Origin: Cephalopachus bancanus
Taxonomy: Eukaryota; Chordata; Mammalia; Primates; Tarsiidae
NCBI GenBank assembly: GCA_027257055.1
Contig: JAPVLO010000975.1
Location: 62,001-126,000 of the forward strand
Reading direction: 5' to 3'
Length of the DNA stretch: 64,000 nucleotides
The position numbers and the translations under genes are program-made. Under the pieces are notes generated by a model. That model made no database searches, was not told the DNA's origin, and saw nothing but the letters and a program-made list of their open reading frames with translations. This document shows positions 21,771-32,759 of the stretch, piece by piece (positions within the stretch are counted from its first letter, which is position 1; the number at the start of each line of letters is the position of its first letter).

Positions 21771-22284
21771 AAGAAACCAGACAGAGATGTCTGCATTCAC
21801 CATTTCTAGGAAACAATTAAAGTTATGAAATACGATGATAAAATCCCATTTCAAACTTCGAAATTATGGTTGAAAAATGTCAAGAAAGTGTCATCTTCAA
21901 CCACTGACTTCCCGCTACTTGTGTTTGCAGTAGCTTCAATGCTTGCACTGAAATTTAATTATCTCTATTGACATAGACATCATAAGGTATCATAGAAAAT
22001 ATGTAAACTGAATAGTAATAATGCAGACTATATTCAATATATATATGAAAAACCACCCATGAAATCCCATGGTGATAAATGATGATACTCTTCTGTATAC
22101 TAATATAACAGTAGTGTTATTAAGACTGATAACATTAGTTATAGTAGTAGCACTACTAGTAGTAATTCTGAAAATAATAAAATAGAAAATCTTCATTCAA
22201 AATGAAAATAATGAGAAAATGGAAAATTTGTTGAATGATTACATACCTGGTAGATATGTAGTTCAGATTTTCATGTGGATTTTC

Positions 22285-22370
22285 ACATTTCACACCTACA
22301 ACAAACGTGTACCAAAGAAACACTTAATAATGCTAGAGTTTGATTTGTCATGAGGATAACGGAAAACCAT
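22285..22370 (+). other. Inverted MIR pair H7, weak hairpin
   Basis: The left half CACACCTACAACAAACGTG and right half GTTTGATTTGTCATGAGGAT can make CCT/AGG and ACAAA/TTTGT pairs with unpaired bases between, fewer than ten good pairs in total. It is the intact counterpart of the L1-split H2. I treat it as a MIR-pair relic and not as a microRNA. Confidence 0.4.
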
Positions 22371-22544
22371 AGAATAAATTTTGTGCAAACTGAAAAAGGA
22401 CAGATGTAAACAAACAATCATAGTATTGCAAAAATAGTACCTACTAAATCGTACTTCAGTATGATGGAATTCTTACCTGCAACTTACTTAAGTAATTGCC
22501 AAGAAGCAAATTCATTCAGGAATTCTTTTTATGCTTGTTTCTAT

Positions 22545-22783
22545 TTTAAGAAAATTAAAAAAAAATTATTTTAAAGATGGGTACAATTCAAGGTTAGGTA
22601 TACAAATGGTCATTGTACAGGAAAAGTTTGGGCCTCACTTTGGTCCCCAATTCACTTGGTTTGAGATTGGGTAGTCTTATTGATGAAGTGTGCCCCCCCC
22701 CGCTCCCTTGGTAGTTTTTAACTACTGACAATTCCTTTCTTATAGTGTTATGATAATTGTCCAGGGTCCGCTTCTGAGTGCAA
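22545..22783 (-). mobile_element. L1 3' UTR fragment, minus strand
   Basis: ATTTTAAAGATGGGTACAATTC and GGTTAGGTATACAAATGG are antisense L1 tail. Copy B (57,080-57,100) crosses the point without it. Confidence 0.75.
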
Positions 22784-23119
22784 ACAAATGAACTAAGCTT
22801 CTCGTTTTCTAATACCCTAAGTTCTCTAACAGGACAGCTTCAGGAACACCCCATAACAAATCTATTGAAAAGGATGCAAAGTCCCTCCGAATCATGCTTC
22901 TAGAGCTCAGTTTCAATAAAATAAACATTTGTTGAGGGCTGCTAAGAGAAACAGAGCCTAAAAGGAAGGTCCTTTGGTATTATGACTTGAAGCATTGAAC
23001 AGTGCATGTATGAGGCAAGATTTTTGTAAAATCTATTTCAGAAACTTGCCAAGTTTTCTCATTCAAATACCACTAACTGAAAAGTAATGAAGTAAGGCAA
23101 TGGGGACCAAAGGTACAAG

Positions 23120-23600
23120 GAGGGACAACCCAACAACAAAGGAATTATTTTGTGGAGAGCAGACACGTGTGGCACAGGCTTTCCCCACTACATAAGTGTT
23201 CTAGGAAACCCAGCTCAGTTACCATGTTGTTTATCAGGAAGACCTACACCTTCATAAATTTGTGTTTTGTGGTTTGTGTTGATGTGGTTTTTGTGTGGTG
23301 TAGATTTATGGGTTTTACCATATGGGTATTAGGGAAAAATGTCACACGGTGAATACTTTTTGATGAAAGCAAACTTCCACTGTCTCCCCCTATCCCCATT
23401 TTGCCTTCAGTACTTTTTTTTGGGCCCTGATCAAGGGTCCACAAAGGAAAGCTTTTTTGTATGCAGAAGAGGTTTAAAGTAAAAAGCAGAAAGCATAACT
23501 ACAGTCAAAACATTTACAGGGAAAATACTTTTGTTTAAAAAAAAATCCCATAAATAAATTCCCATTTTGTTTGGGCTCCTTGTAATAAAAGATCAGCAGG
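23120..23600 (+). mobile_element. Mariner remnant, badly degraded copy
   Basis: It corresponds to 57,712-58,250 in B: AAGTGTTCTAGGAAA matches at 23,201, and GGTCCACAAAGGAAA at 23,436. Between these points the similarity to B almost disappears, although both ends match well. No transposase reading frame survives here. Confidence 0.6.
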
Positions 23601-24530
23601 AACCTTTCCACATTAAATCTCTAATGTTTATTATGTTAAAAATAATAAATAAATCATAACTAAAGTTAATTATTAAGTTTACCAGACATGTACTAAGTAG
23701 CCTTGCCAAAGAACAAAAGCTGGACTAGGATTAGGATAGAAACAGATAGAATCTATCAGTGGTTTAAGTAACAAATAGGATCTTTCTTAAACTTACTAGC
23801 CTTTGATGAAATGAAGTGATTGGTTTCTTTGCACTAAAAGAGCTTCAATTTATGGTGCAAAATCACAAAAATTAAATGATTTTTATCATTTGTTTATCTG
23901 CACCCAACTAATTCATTGGCACTAATTTCTCTTCAAAATTTTAATAAACAATTTTGTCTTTGGAAACTTTAATTAAGGGAAGATTAACATCCACTCTCCA
24001 GTATGTTTAGATAAATCTGGTTGGAGGTGGTAGGCCCCAGCAAAGAAGAAAATGTTTTGGGTTTCATGATTCAACTTACAACATGAGAAGACTGCCCATT
24101 GTTAATGTCCAACTCACACATTAATCAAAAAAACCTTCAAAAGGGGGGACAACCTACATGGGGAAAAAAATTATTGCCAATATATATCTATGAAGCAAAA
24201 CATCTATTTCTATATACTCAAAATCCAGGCAAAAAAAAAAACATTCCCAAAATGGGCAAAACCGGCGGTTGCCTGTAAGGCATGGGAACTGAGGTTAAAT
24301 GCCTCACCGTTAGACCCCTTAACAACCTACAAACTCTCCCAGAAAAAAAAATTAACCGGCAGGATCACGCTTGAGGACATTTAATTCTTTTCAAAGATGA
24401 GGACCCGGTTCGAAGCTCGGTGGCCGGACGCCAGCCCACTCGTCTGGGTACCTGAAATTAACCAAGATAAAAACAGTTGGAACAATTGACCTTTCCCAAA
24501 TTTCCAGTAGTCAAACATGAACAATCTCAC
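23200..24530. other. Garbled tract relative to paralogue
   Basis: Copy B 57,830-58,960 and the D1 block are recognisable here only as scattered words (CCAGACATGTACTAAGTAG against CCAGACATCTGTAGAAAGG; GCCAAAGAACAAAAGCTGG against GCCCCAAAGAACAGAAAAGC). From about 24,150 the L1 sequence is similarly scrambled, with odd GC-rich words (AAAACCGGCGGTTGCC, GGCCGGACGCCAGCCC). Indel-rich noise confined to one interval suggests low-quality consensus. Confidence 0.5.
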
Positions 24531-25262
24531 CCACTAATCATCAAAACAAATCAAAACCATATTGATATACCACCTAGCCCCAGTAAAAATGGCTATCATC
24601 AATAAAATAAACAACAACAGATGCTGGCAAGGATGCAGAGAAAAATAAGTGCTTCTACACTACTGGTAGGAATGCAAAATAGTGCAACCTCTTTGGAAGA
24701 CAGAGTGGCGATTTCTGAAAGAACTAGAAATTGACCTTCCATATGACCCAGCAATCCCCCCTTCTGGGAATATACCCGGAGGAACTTAAATCATTCTGCC
24801 AAAAAAGACACGCATATTTGTTGCAGCTCTACTCACAACAGCAAAAGCATGGAACCAACCATGCTGCCCATCAAAACTGGACTGGATTAAAAAAATGTGG
24901 TACATATACACCATGGAATATTATGCAGCCATAAAGAAGGACAAACATATGTACTTCGCAGCAACTTGGATGGATCTGGAGTCGATCATACTCAGTGATC
25001 TATCACAGAAACAAAGAACAGAGTATCATATGTTTTCTGTAATAAGAGGACCTTGAACAATTATTGTAATGCTAAAAGAAAGGGATTGGCAGTAGTGGGA
25101 AACTGCCAGGGGATGGGGGGTGGGGATTGGCAGTTGAGGGAAAGTGCCAGGGGAGGGAGGGGCACACCTTATCAACAAGGATACCAGCATAATCAACATT
25201 TGTATACCTAACCTAACCTAACGTTTGTACCCCACGTCTTTAAAATAAAGAAAAAATAAACA
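24531..25262 (+). mobile_element. L1 3' end, plus strand
   Basis: Clean sense L1 from about 24,531 (ACTAATCATCAAAACAAATC) through an ORF2 C-terminal remnant (residues [10 protein letters not shown] near 24,761) and a G-rich UTR (GGGATGGGGGGTGGGG) to TTGTACCCCACGTCTTTAAA. The element probably begins further left in the garbled tract (about 24,150). The coding part is broken by frameshifts. Confidence 0.85.
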
Positions 25263-25479
25263 AAAAAGAAAAAAATTAAAAGGAATTTCTTTTTTCTGTG
25301 TCCTCAGATCTCTGACCTAATAAAAGGTGATTATTAAACACTCTGATTTTTATCAACGTAATAGCAATCTATTTTGTGTTACTACTATCACTAGTATTGT
25401 TACAAAGAAGTGAAGGAGTAACAAGAATTACATGTCATAAGTGCTGACTTACATGGTACGCGATGTCCAGGAGTCCTTG

Positions 25480-25580
25480 AGGTGAATTATCTCCCTTGAT
25501 CCTCACAACAAACAAGTGGCAACAAATATTTTACGGACTTATTGCCATAGGTTTGTTGTGAAGATTGAAGAGGACAGCAT
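25480..25580 (+). ncRNA. MIR891 family: miR-891-like hairpin H8
   Basis: The longest stem of the set: 25,499-25,522 pairs with 25,542-25,565 at 21 of 24 positions (one G:U) around a 19-nt loop. The 5' arm is CTCACAACAAACAAGTGGCAA and the 3' arm TTGCCATAGGTTTGTTGTGA, so the loop-side half differs from H3 while the base is the same. Upstream ACTTACATGG...CTTGAT and downstream GAAGATTGAAGAGGACAGCA read as reverse and forward MIR. It is flanked on both sides by mariner remnants (23.1 and 26.4 kb). It is a very credible microRNA precursor by shape. Confidence 0.72.
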
Positions 25581-26107
25581 TTGTACATACTTTGGAACCT
25601 ATAAAGCAACAGAGAAGCTAAATACTTATAGTATGACCATGCAACATTCCATATCTAAACTAATGAAGACATGTTAATTTCCTATTCACAGCCTATAAGC
25701 AGTAGAAAGCCATATCAGAATGCTGACAAGAAAGATGAGAAATATATTCAATATCAATAGTTCCCTTATAATCTGTCAATAATCAAATAGAATAGATGAA
25801 GAAAAAGCCCATTCACAACAGAATTCTTTCTTTGTTAAAATTTCGATGCCCATAATAAGAAAAATTTAAAATTTTATAAAAAATAAAAATGTCTTAAGTC
25901 AACAGATGGGTATTTCCAATATCAGGCTCTGAATTAAGTTACTTATTTACAGAATTCATTTAAAAATTCACAGCTATCATCATGGGACAGAACTGATAGA
26001 GCAATAAAATAAGGCAAATTATAGATTTGCTGGTGAAAAATATAAAATTAACCCGTGTTTCTTTACATACATTCAAAAACATACCACATATATTAATAGT
26101 TTATATT

Positions 26108-26256
26108 TTAAGGCCAGGGACAGTGGTTCATGTCTATCATTCTACCGCTTTGGCAGGCTGAGGTCAGATGATCACGTGAGGCCAGACGTTTCAGACCAGC
26201 CTGGGCAACATAGTGAGATCTTGATTCTACAAAACTCACATGCACACACACAAAAA
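26108..26256 (+). mobile_element. Free left Alu monomer (FLAM-like)
   Basis: AAGGCCAGGGACAGTGGTTC to CCTGGGCAACATAGTGAG, then a CACACA-rich tail; there is no right monomer. It is shared with 59,776-59,925 of copy B. Confidence 0.8.
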
Positions 26257-26429
26257 CAAAATAAAACCCCATGAAAGTTATATTTTAAAACGTGAAAATC
26301 TTTTGCCCAAGGGGGAATGACAGAGGAGTAATATTATGTGAGATATTTTGTGTATGGACAATATGTACAACGGCATATCAAGCCAAATGAATGTCCTCAG
26401 TACACCTGAATACATAGTAATATGTGTGA

Positions 26430-27285
26430 GGGGGCCCCAAAAACCAGAATTATCTTTTGAAGGGTGAGCTGCTTGGAGTACAGGCTTCCCCTGCTAGGTG
26501 AGTGTTCTGGGAATCCATCAGCATCAGTGTTTCAGCTAGTATTGTTGTGAGTGGCTGTGTTCAGCTTCAGTGGATTTTTTTTTTTTTTTGAGTTGGAGTC
26601 TCACTCTGTCACCCAGACTGGAGTGCAGTGGCCGCTCCCGGCCACTGCAGCCTCGACCTGCTGGGCTCTGGCGATCCTTCCCCCTCAGCCTTCCAAGTAG
26701 CTGGAATTACAGGCATGCACTACCACGCCCGGCTGATTTTTCGATTTATTGTAGAGATGAGGTCTCGCTGCCCAGGCGGGTCTCGAACCCGCGGGCTCAG
26801 GCAATCCACCCACCTCAGCCTCCCAAAGGCGCGGGATTTCAGGCTGAGCCACCGAGCCCGGCTTTCAGTGAATTTTTTAGTGAAAATTCTTTCAACTCAT
26901 TTGCCCATTTCGCCACGGGTGATTTATGAGCACACCTTTCCACACTGAATTGAGTGTTCAGCAGTTTTTGACAAAAGATGGCATGAACCCTGTACCCCAC
27001 CTTCCCTTCCCACCCAATCTTACCCTGAAAGACTTTTTGTTTCCTTGTATGAAAAACGTCCTCAAAGAAAAACGTGTGGAAGAGGTGAAACAAAAACAGC
27101 AGAAGCACTAAAAGGCATAAAAATCAACTAATTCAGAAACTGTTTTGAGCAGCGGTAAAAGCATCTCAGCAGGTATATGGCATCAAACGGGGAGTACTTT
27201 GAAGATGACTGAAGTTTAAACATGTCAAAATAAACACACAATTTTTTCTAAATAAGTTCCAAGTTTTTTGGGGGGGAAGTCCTCC
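26430..27285 (+). mobile_element. Mariner-like transposon remnant with an Alu inside
   Basis: The ends are inverted: CCCCAAAAACCAGAATTAT on the left (26,435) against AAGTTCCAAGTTTTTTGGGG on the right (about 27,253). Without the inserted Alu (26,575-26,862) the element is about 570 bp, so it is internally deleted. The C-terminal part of a Tc1/mariner transposase is recognisable on the + strand: a frame with LSVQQFLTKDG, EEVKQK, KGIKIN and ASNGEYFEDD between about 26,940 and 27,215, broken by stops. The paralogue is at 60,094-60,662. Confidence 0.75.
26575..26862 (-). mobile_element. Lineage-specific Alu inside the mariner remnant
   Basis: Flanked by CTTCAGTGGATTTTT / TTTCAGTGAATTTTT. It is the subtype without CCAAGTT. 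Copy B at about 60,237 is uninterrupted, so it inserted after the duplication. The frames across it are antisense Alu. Confidence 0.95.
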
Positions 27286-28190
27286 ACTTGTATGTGTTTG
27301 ATCATGGGAAGGTTCTGGTCCAGGCAGATAACATGCAATATGGAAAAATGATTGAATGGCTACTTTATGAAGGAGTGAATAGCTTTTACTGAATCTCTTT
27401 GTCTAGTTTCACCAGCTAGGCTGTTGCTGTTTGTGAAATATCAATAGATTTTTTAAGTACAAGTAAACTTTAACCATTTTCTGAGGAGCTGTTACATCCT
27501 CAGTGTAACAGACTATACTAATCTTCTCCTCCAAATCCTTCAATAGCTACCCAGCTCCTCTTCCATACACCAACCAGAGTTATCCTTTGAAAACAGTCAG
27601 ACTATACTAATCTGCTCTAAATCCAGTAGTGCCTTAGCCTCTTAGCTGCCTTAACATTTACAAGCTACTCATTTTACTACCTCTAAATGTAGACACATGG
27701 GTAAGGTCTCAGTGCCAACATTAAGCCTGCTCTCTGACTCACCCTCTCAAAATGAGATATACAGCTTGCTTTTTTGTTTTGCAATGCTTCATGCACATGG
27801 TCATTTCCAAAAACATTCAAAGAACTGAAAAAATTAACCAAAAACGATAACTACTGTTACGTTGCTTAGGGTATACAAAATAAGACATGGATAAAAACAA
27901 AGAGCTTCCCTTAGTACCAATAATTATTTTAAAAAAATATTTAGGAATAACAGTTTTTACTAATGGTAAAAAGGTAATTCCAACCAACATTTCTGCTTTG
28001 AAACATTTCTAAGCTAAGCTAAATACACTTTACACCTCCTTTTGAAAGTCTCAAATATCTAACATGTGAGGAAATGCCTAGCCAAAATCTAGAAGACAAG
28101 AACCAAGAAAGGTAAGTCGAAACTCAAAGGTGCTTTGCACACATGGCATTTGCTTCTACTATGACCCAGTTCAAGTCTCTCTTCCATACA
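27285..28190. other. Spacer with a small local duplication
   Basis: No gene is visible. The text at about 27,500-27,620 (TCTTCTCCTCCAAATCCTTC, GTCAGACTATACTAATC) resembles 28,165-28,260, giving an internal duplicate that copy B lacks. Copy B instead has about 500 bp extra at 60,945-61,445. The remainder aligns with 61,500-61,920. Confidence 0.55.
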
Positions 28191-28194
28191 TCTA

Positions 28195-28740
28195 AGAGTT
28201 ATCGTTTGAAAACCATCAGACTATACTAATCTTCTGCTCCAAATCCTTCAGTAGCTTCTCAATTCATTCAGATGAATCCAAGCAAAACTTGTCCCTCAGA
28301 ATAAGCCTTCTGTGATCTGCCCCAGTCCCTGCCCTCTGACTCCACCCTCTAACTTTCCCTACTGCTGTCCTCTCTCTTTGAAAACCAGGAAAAGGCTCCT
28401 TGAAACATGTAACTGTCAAGATCTCCTCCCTCAGCTTCACATGCTTCCAGAGAACCACAAGGCATGTGGCCTCGTTTCCTTCAAGTCCCTTCTAAGATGT
28501 TACCTTAATAAGAAAACTTGAGTGACCCATCCCCTCTCACTCTCTACACAATGACACTGCTTTTTTCTTCTTTAAAAGGCGGACATTCTTGGTTGTTGGT
28601 CTGTTTATTGTCAGCCTCTTACTGCTAGAAAAGAAGCATCATCAGCTGATTTCCTTGCTTCTGTGTCTGCAACACCTAGAACAGGGCTTGGCACATGCTA
28701 AGTGCTTAAATAATTTGCTGACTTAATCAACTGGTAACAG
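28195..28740 (+). mobile_element. L2 3' end, plus strand
   Basis: The order is typical of an L2 tail: TCCAAATCCTTCAGTAGC, TTCTGTGATCTGCCCCAG, ATCTCCTCCCTCAGC, TCCTTGCTTC..., then CACCTAGAACAGGGCTTGGC and a TGCTAAGTGCTTAAATAA end. It is shared with 61,925-62,500. Confidence 0.7.
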
Positions 28741-29649
28741 TGTGGTATCATTACAAGGATTAAGTGACAGCTCATTGGAGGAGATTTGATAACACTAATG
28801 ATGCTGGGTATGTTGGATTTTTACAGACTATAAATCCAGGCAAAGTCTCATTTTATCCCATATACCAACATTCACTCAAAACGAGTTCAAAAGATACATT
28901 TTGAAGGATAACTGCATCAAAACCCATTAAATAATAGGCATGTCATAATGCACTATTAGTGATAAAAACATTGCAGAATCCCATTTATGTAAAAAAAATC
29001 AGAAAATGCACACACATATATAAAGAGAGAGACCAGATATAAATATAGAAAGATATATGCAACATCTGTGAGTAACAACATACTTGCTTCCATCTGGAAA
29101 ACGTTAGGAAATCTTCCTGGATGTTTACTGTGTTTAAGCCAGAAGAGTTGGAAATCAGGAGTAGAGGCAAGGTGAAATAGCAACGTTTCTCTGGATGTGT
29201 CTTACATCTTACGCTTGATGAGCATGTATTCATTTATAAAATGTAAGATAATTCAATAAATAACACTTAAGAAAAATTTGAAAGCAAACTAATGCAACTC
29301 ACTAGATGACCTTAAGGACATTCCTCTCCAAGCCTCCAGATTCCCATCTCTAAAAAGATAGTAATGTCTATTCTAATTAGCAATTAACATTTACTGAATG
29401 CTTATAGAGATGTCAAAGTACTGGGTAATTTTATACTGATTATTTTATTAGTCTCTAGCCCCCATGACAGATACTATGTCACTTATTCAATTACTACTTC
29501 TATCTTACAGATTTAAAATAAGAACCAAATGACAGGCATAAAATAAAAATAATCTTGACAACAACAAAGTGGCACCCAAACTTACAGGCTATGAGTAGAA
29601 CTTTTGATTTTTTTTAATACAACAGTAAGCATCTATACATCCTGTCTTT
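28740..29649 (+). other. Segment tail with a MIR copy
   Basis: About 29,375-29,540 (AACATTTACTGAATGCTTAT... CTATCTTACAGATTT) is a single MIR in reverse-complement consensus order, matched at 63,120-63,280. The remainder has no gene and aligns with 62,500-63,390. The last shared word before the junction Alu is CATCCTGTCTTTC. Confidence 0.6.
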
Positions 29650-29940
29650 CTTTTTTTTTCTGAGTTGGAGTCTCACTCTGTCACCCAGACTGGAGTGCAA
29701 TGGCCGCTCCCGGCCACCGCAGTCTCGACCTGCTGGGGTCTGGAGATCCTTCCGCCTCAGCCTTCCAAGTAGCTGGAACTACAGGGACGCGCTACCACAC
29801 CCGGCTGATTTTTTGAGTTATTGTAGAGATGAGGTCTCACCAAGTTGCCCAGGCGGGTCTCGAACCCATGGGCTCAGGCAATCCACTCACCTCAGCCTCC
29901 CAAAGGCGCGGAATTACAGGCTGAGCCACTGAGCCCGGTT
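29650..29940 (-). mobile_element. Lineage-specific Alu at the A/C junction
   Basis: Sequence to its left matches copy B up to 63,393, where B continues into unrelated unique DNA. Sequence to its right (TTTGGATCTTTAAGCAC) matches about 1,578 of copy A, just after hairpin H1. The Alu therefore occupies the boundary between two duplicate copies. I see no clear target-site duplication, as expected if it took part in the rearrangement. Confidence 0.9.
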
Positions 29941-29999
29941 TACGTTTGGATCTTTAAGCACAAGCACAGGTACTCTGTAATCGTGGCAATAATGGTATA

Positions 30000-31800
30000 T
30001 ATAAAAAACAAAATTTACTTATGATATTTCTCATGTATGATTTGATCAAAAGTTTACCAGATAATATTGTCAGTAATTATTTCTATTACCTATAACTCAC
30101 CATAATTATTGCAATAACTTTCTTCACTCCAAATGGTCCTGATACCTTGTTAATTCTGATGCATGAGAGCTCAGTCCTGGCAAAGCTGGCTACAAATACT
30201 TCCAAATTCATGACCAGGGAGGTAGAGTTCTCAGAAGTGTCCAGCTTGTAACTCACTGATTGGGATGATGTCGAATGAGAATTTCTTTAATAAAGCAACT
30301 CAGTAAAAATGGAGATATCACTGTCTGCCTTGGTTTATTAAAAAAATTAAAAGCTCTAAATGGGAAGGGTGGAAAAAAACAAAGAATGATACCACACTAA
30401 ACACCTCCACAAACTATCTGCCTTAACCATCAATAAATACTATGAAAATAAAAATCCTGTGAAAAAGAAAGCCAAATCAGTCAAAATAAGCTGACTGTAT
30501 ATTGCTCAAATAACTATCAAAAGTCAAAATATTTCTGATAAGTATTAATGCACAAAGAAATTATTAAAACAGTGTTCAATTAATCACTTGGGGACACAGA
30601 TATGTCCTTATCAACTTTTTTTGAACTTCTTCATCTCATTTAATTCCAAACTCACACAACAATATTTTCAAGATCATCTGAAAAAGTGATATCAAGGTGA
30701 ACCAGGATAGCAAAGTAAATCATATATAAATAGGTAGGTTACATATTCTCTAAAGGTAGGATGTCAGCAAAGATGAAAAGAATAGAATATAATTAGAAGA
30801 CAAAGGATAATATAAAATTGTTAGTAATGTACTTAACATATACTTTCTTGGCATTTAACAAGACCAGAGAGGCCACATGTTAGTGGACTTAAAGAAAGAG
30901 AAATGAATTATATAACTGGAAGATGTGCCACATCTAAAGATATTGATTTTTTTCAGAAAACTATTATTTTGCATTCCATAATAATAAAAAATTGACATGC
31001 GCTATATTCACTCACAGTTGACAATGGGATGTTGAGTTAAAAATAAAAAAGCCTAATTGCTAGGCAATTCACATACCATACATTTTACCCATTTAAAATA
31101 TGCCGTTAAATGATTTTTCATACCTTCAAAGAGGGGTGCAATCATCATCACAATCTAATATTGGAACATCTTCGTCCTCCACACACAAAGAACATGGTCC
31201 GATTAGTACTCCCTCAAACAAAGGGATAACGTGTATCTACTTAGTCTCTATCTAATTTGTCTCTACAGATTAGCCTTTTGATATTTCATATATTAATACA
31301 AGGAATCACATAATATGTGGTCTTTTTTCTCTTAGGAGTCTCACTTGGCATGTTTTCAAAGTCTGTCTCATGTTGTAGAGTGTATCAGTATTTCTTATTA
31401 TAAGGGAAGATTAACACCCACTTTGTCATTGCCCATGTGAAGTGCCTTAATCTCTTTGGACTGTCAGGAGTCAAGGTGGCTAACAAGGCCCGTCTTATCA
31501 ACTAGAATAAAAGTTGTGATGTTGCTGACGATTCACTACTTGCACAACATTGAGTGAAGGGCGACATGCAGGGTTAACTTCACAGACACATCCACATTGA
31601 CCTCAGAAAGAAAAAAGAAGAAGGAAGTAATTTTGCTGCCATGTGTCCTTGGATCTCTGACCTAATAAAAGGCGATTGATTATTAAGCAGACTCTGAGTT
31701 TTCCAATCGTAGCAATCCATTTTGTATTGCTACAAATACCAGTATTGTTACAAAGAGGTGAAGGGGGAGCAGGAGTTACATGTAGGTGGTGACTTCCATT
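30000..31800. other. Spacer in copy C
   Basis: There is no gene. It includes a short piece of the shared old antisense L1 (31,040-31,390) and, after the deletion point, the flank that precedes H3-type hairpins (GTCAGGAGTCAAGGTGGC, TAATAAAAGGCGATTGATTA). Confidence 0.6.
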
Positions 31801-31824
31801 GTAGGCAAGGTCCAGGAGTTCTTT

Positions 31825-31920
31825 AGGTGGATTGAATCCCTTGGCTCTCACAACAAACATGTGCCCATGAATGTTTTACTGACTCAAGACCACAGGTTTG
31901 GTGTGAGGATTGAAGAAACA
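31825..31920 (+). ncRNA. MIR891 family: miR-891-like hairpin H9 (copy C)
   Basis: This is the third copy of H3. The core arms 31,847-31,863 and 31,891-31,907 pair at 15 of 17 positions around a 27-nt loop. The 5' arm CTCACAACAAACATGTGCC is identical in its core to H3'. The 3' arm has GGTTTGGTGTGAGG, a T-to-G change that breaks one central A:T pair. It lies about 6 kb upstream of the 0.5-kb array, echoing the human order 891 then 892 as I remember it. Confidence 0.65.
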
Positions 31921-32481
31921 GCACTTGTAGATACTTTTGCAAACCACAAAGCAACCAAGAAGCTAAGTAATTATAGTATGACCATGCAACATTCCATACC
32001 TAAAATAAATGAAGGCATGCTGATTTCCTATTCACAGCCTAGTTAACTGTGAGCATGTATATTTTCCTTTCCATCTCTATTAGTGATAATTCCCTGGTTC
32101 TGCAGTTGAGGATTGGAAAATCTTACAGGGAATGGCAGCAAAGCTCTACCACTCTCAATGGCAAGATACCAATAATGACGCAGAATGAGGATGTATTTAC
32201 TCAAAGCAATTCTAACAATATAGCCTATCATTCGCCTCGCAGAAATATGTGAAATATGACAAACAATAGATAGTTCAAGCTGGGAAGAAAAAAAGGACAG
32301 GTTAAAAAATATGAGAACCATCCCAAAAAACCCAGCACAATCATTGAGTAAAAACTAGGGAAATAATTGAACAAAAAGGAGAACAAATATTAAAATTTCC
32401 TAAATACATACATATATCTGCAGAGATCTATGCAGTTAATAAGATAATGCTTCAAATAAATACATACACAAGAAATTTATA

Positions 32482-32744
32482 GCCGGGCTGGGGCTCGTGG
32501 TAATCCCATGCTTTGGGAAGCTGAGGTGAGTGGATTGCCTGAGCCCGTGGGTTCGAGATCCGCCTGGGCAACTTGGCGAGACCTCATCTCTACAATAAAT
32601 CAAAAAATTGTCCGGGCATGATAGCGCGCATCTGTTGTTCCAGCTACTTGGAAGGCTGAGGCAGAAGGATCGCCAGAGCGCAGCAGGTCGAGGCTGCACT
32701 CCAGTCTGGGCGACAGAGTGAGACTCCAACTCAAAAAAAAAAAA
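32482..32744 (+). mobile_element. Lineage-specific Alu, right arm shortened
   Basis: Target-site duplication AGAAATTTATAG (32,471 and 32,745). The right monomer jumps from GTCGAGGCTG to CACTCCAGTCTGGG, dropping the usual GCGGTGGCCGGGAGCGGC. A and B are empty at the matching site. Confidence 0.95.
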
Positions 32745-32759
32745 AGAAATTTATAGATT

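Larger units (their letters stand above)
21790..25690. repeat. Nested duplicate block D2
   Basis: Related to block D1 (6,014-9,000) and allelic in order with 56,440-59,350 in B. It contains the H7 MIR pair, a CCCTAAGTTCTCTAAC phrase (about 22,816), a mariner remnant, an L1, and hairpin H8. It is interrupted by an L1 at 22,545-22,783 that copy B lacks. Confidence 0.65.
1..29649. repeat. Segmental duplication copy A (continues left of window)
   Basis: This stretch is repeated in the same orientation and order at about 38,490-63,400 (copy B), and in part at 29,946-35,870 (copy C). Anchor pairs read by eye: 171 with 38,650; 1,201 with 39,981; 8,721 with 45,626; 12,780 with 49,708; 14,540 with 51,460; 17,110 with 53,955; 28,681 with about 62,430. 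Length differences come mainly from unshared Alu and L1 insertions and a few deletions. It ends at an Alu that separates it from copy C. The left end is cut by the window, and the first 480 bases already lie inside a 0.5-kb tandem unit, so more units probably lie upstream. Confidence 0.9.

Noticed and set aside
21302..21796. Open frame of 164 codons on the minus strand, and similar frames near 5.7, 9.5, 26.6, 34.4, 39.0, 44.0 and 57.1 kb
   Set aside because: They lie in Alu elements and give the usual antisense-Alu peptides ([14 protein letters not shown]..., [11 protein letters not shown]). They are not genes.
22285..22370. H7 (and H2, H6, H6', H7') as microRNA precursors
   Set aside because: They share the MIR-pair layout, but fewer than about ten pairs form and interior loops are large.
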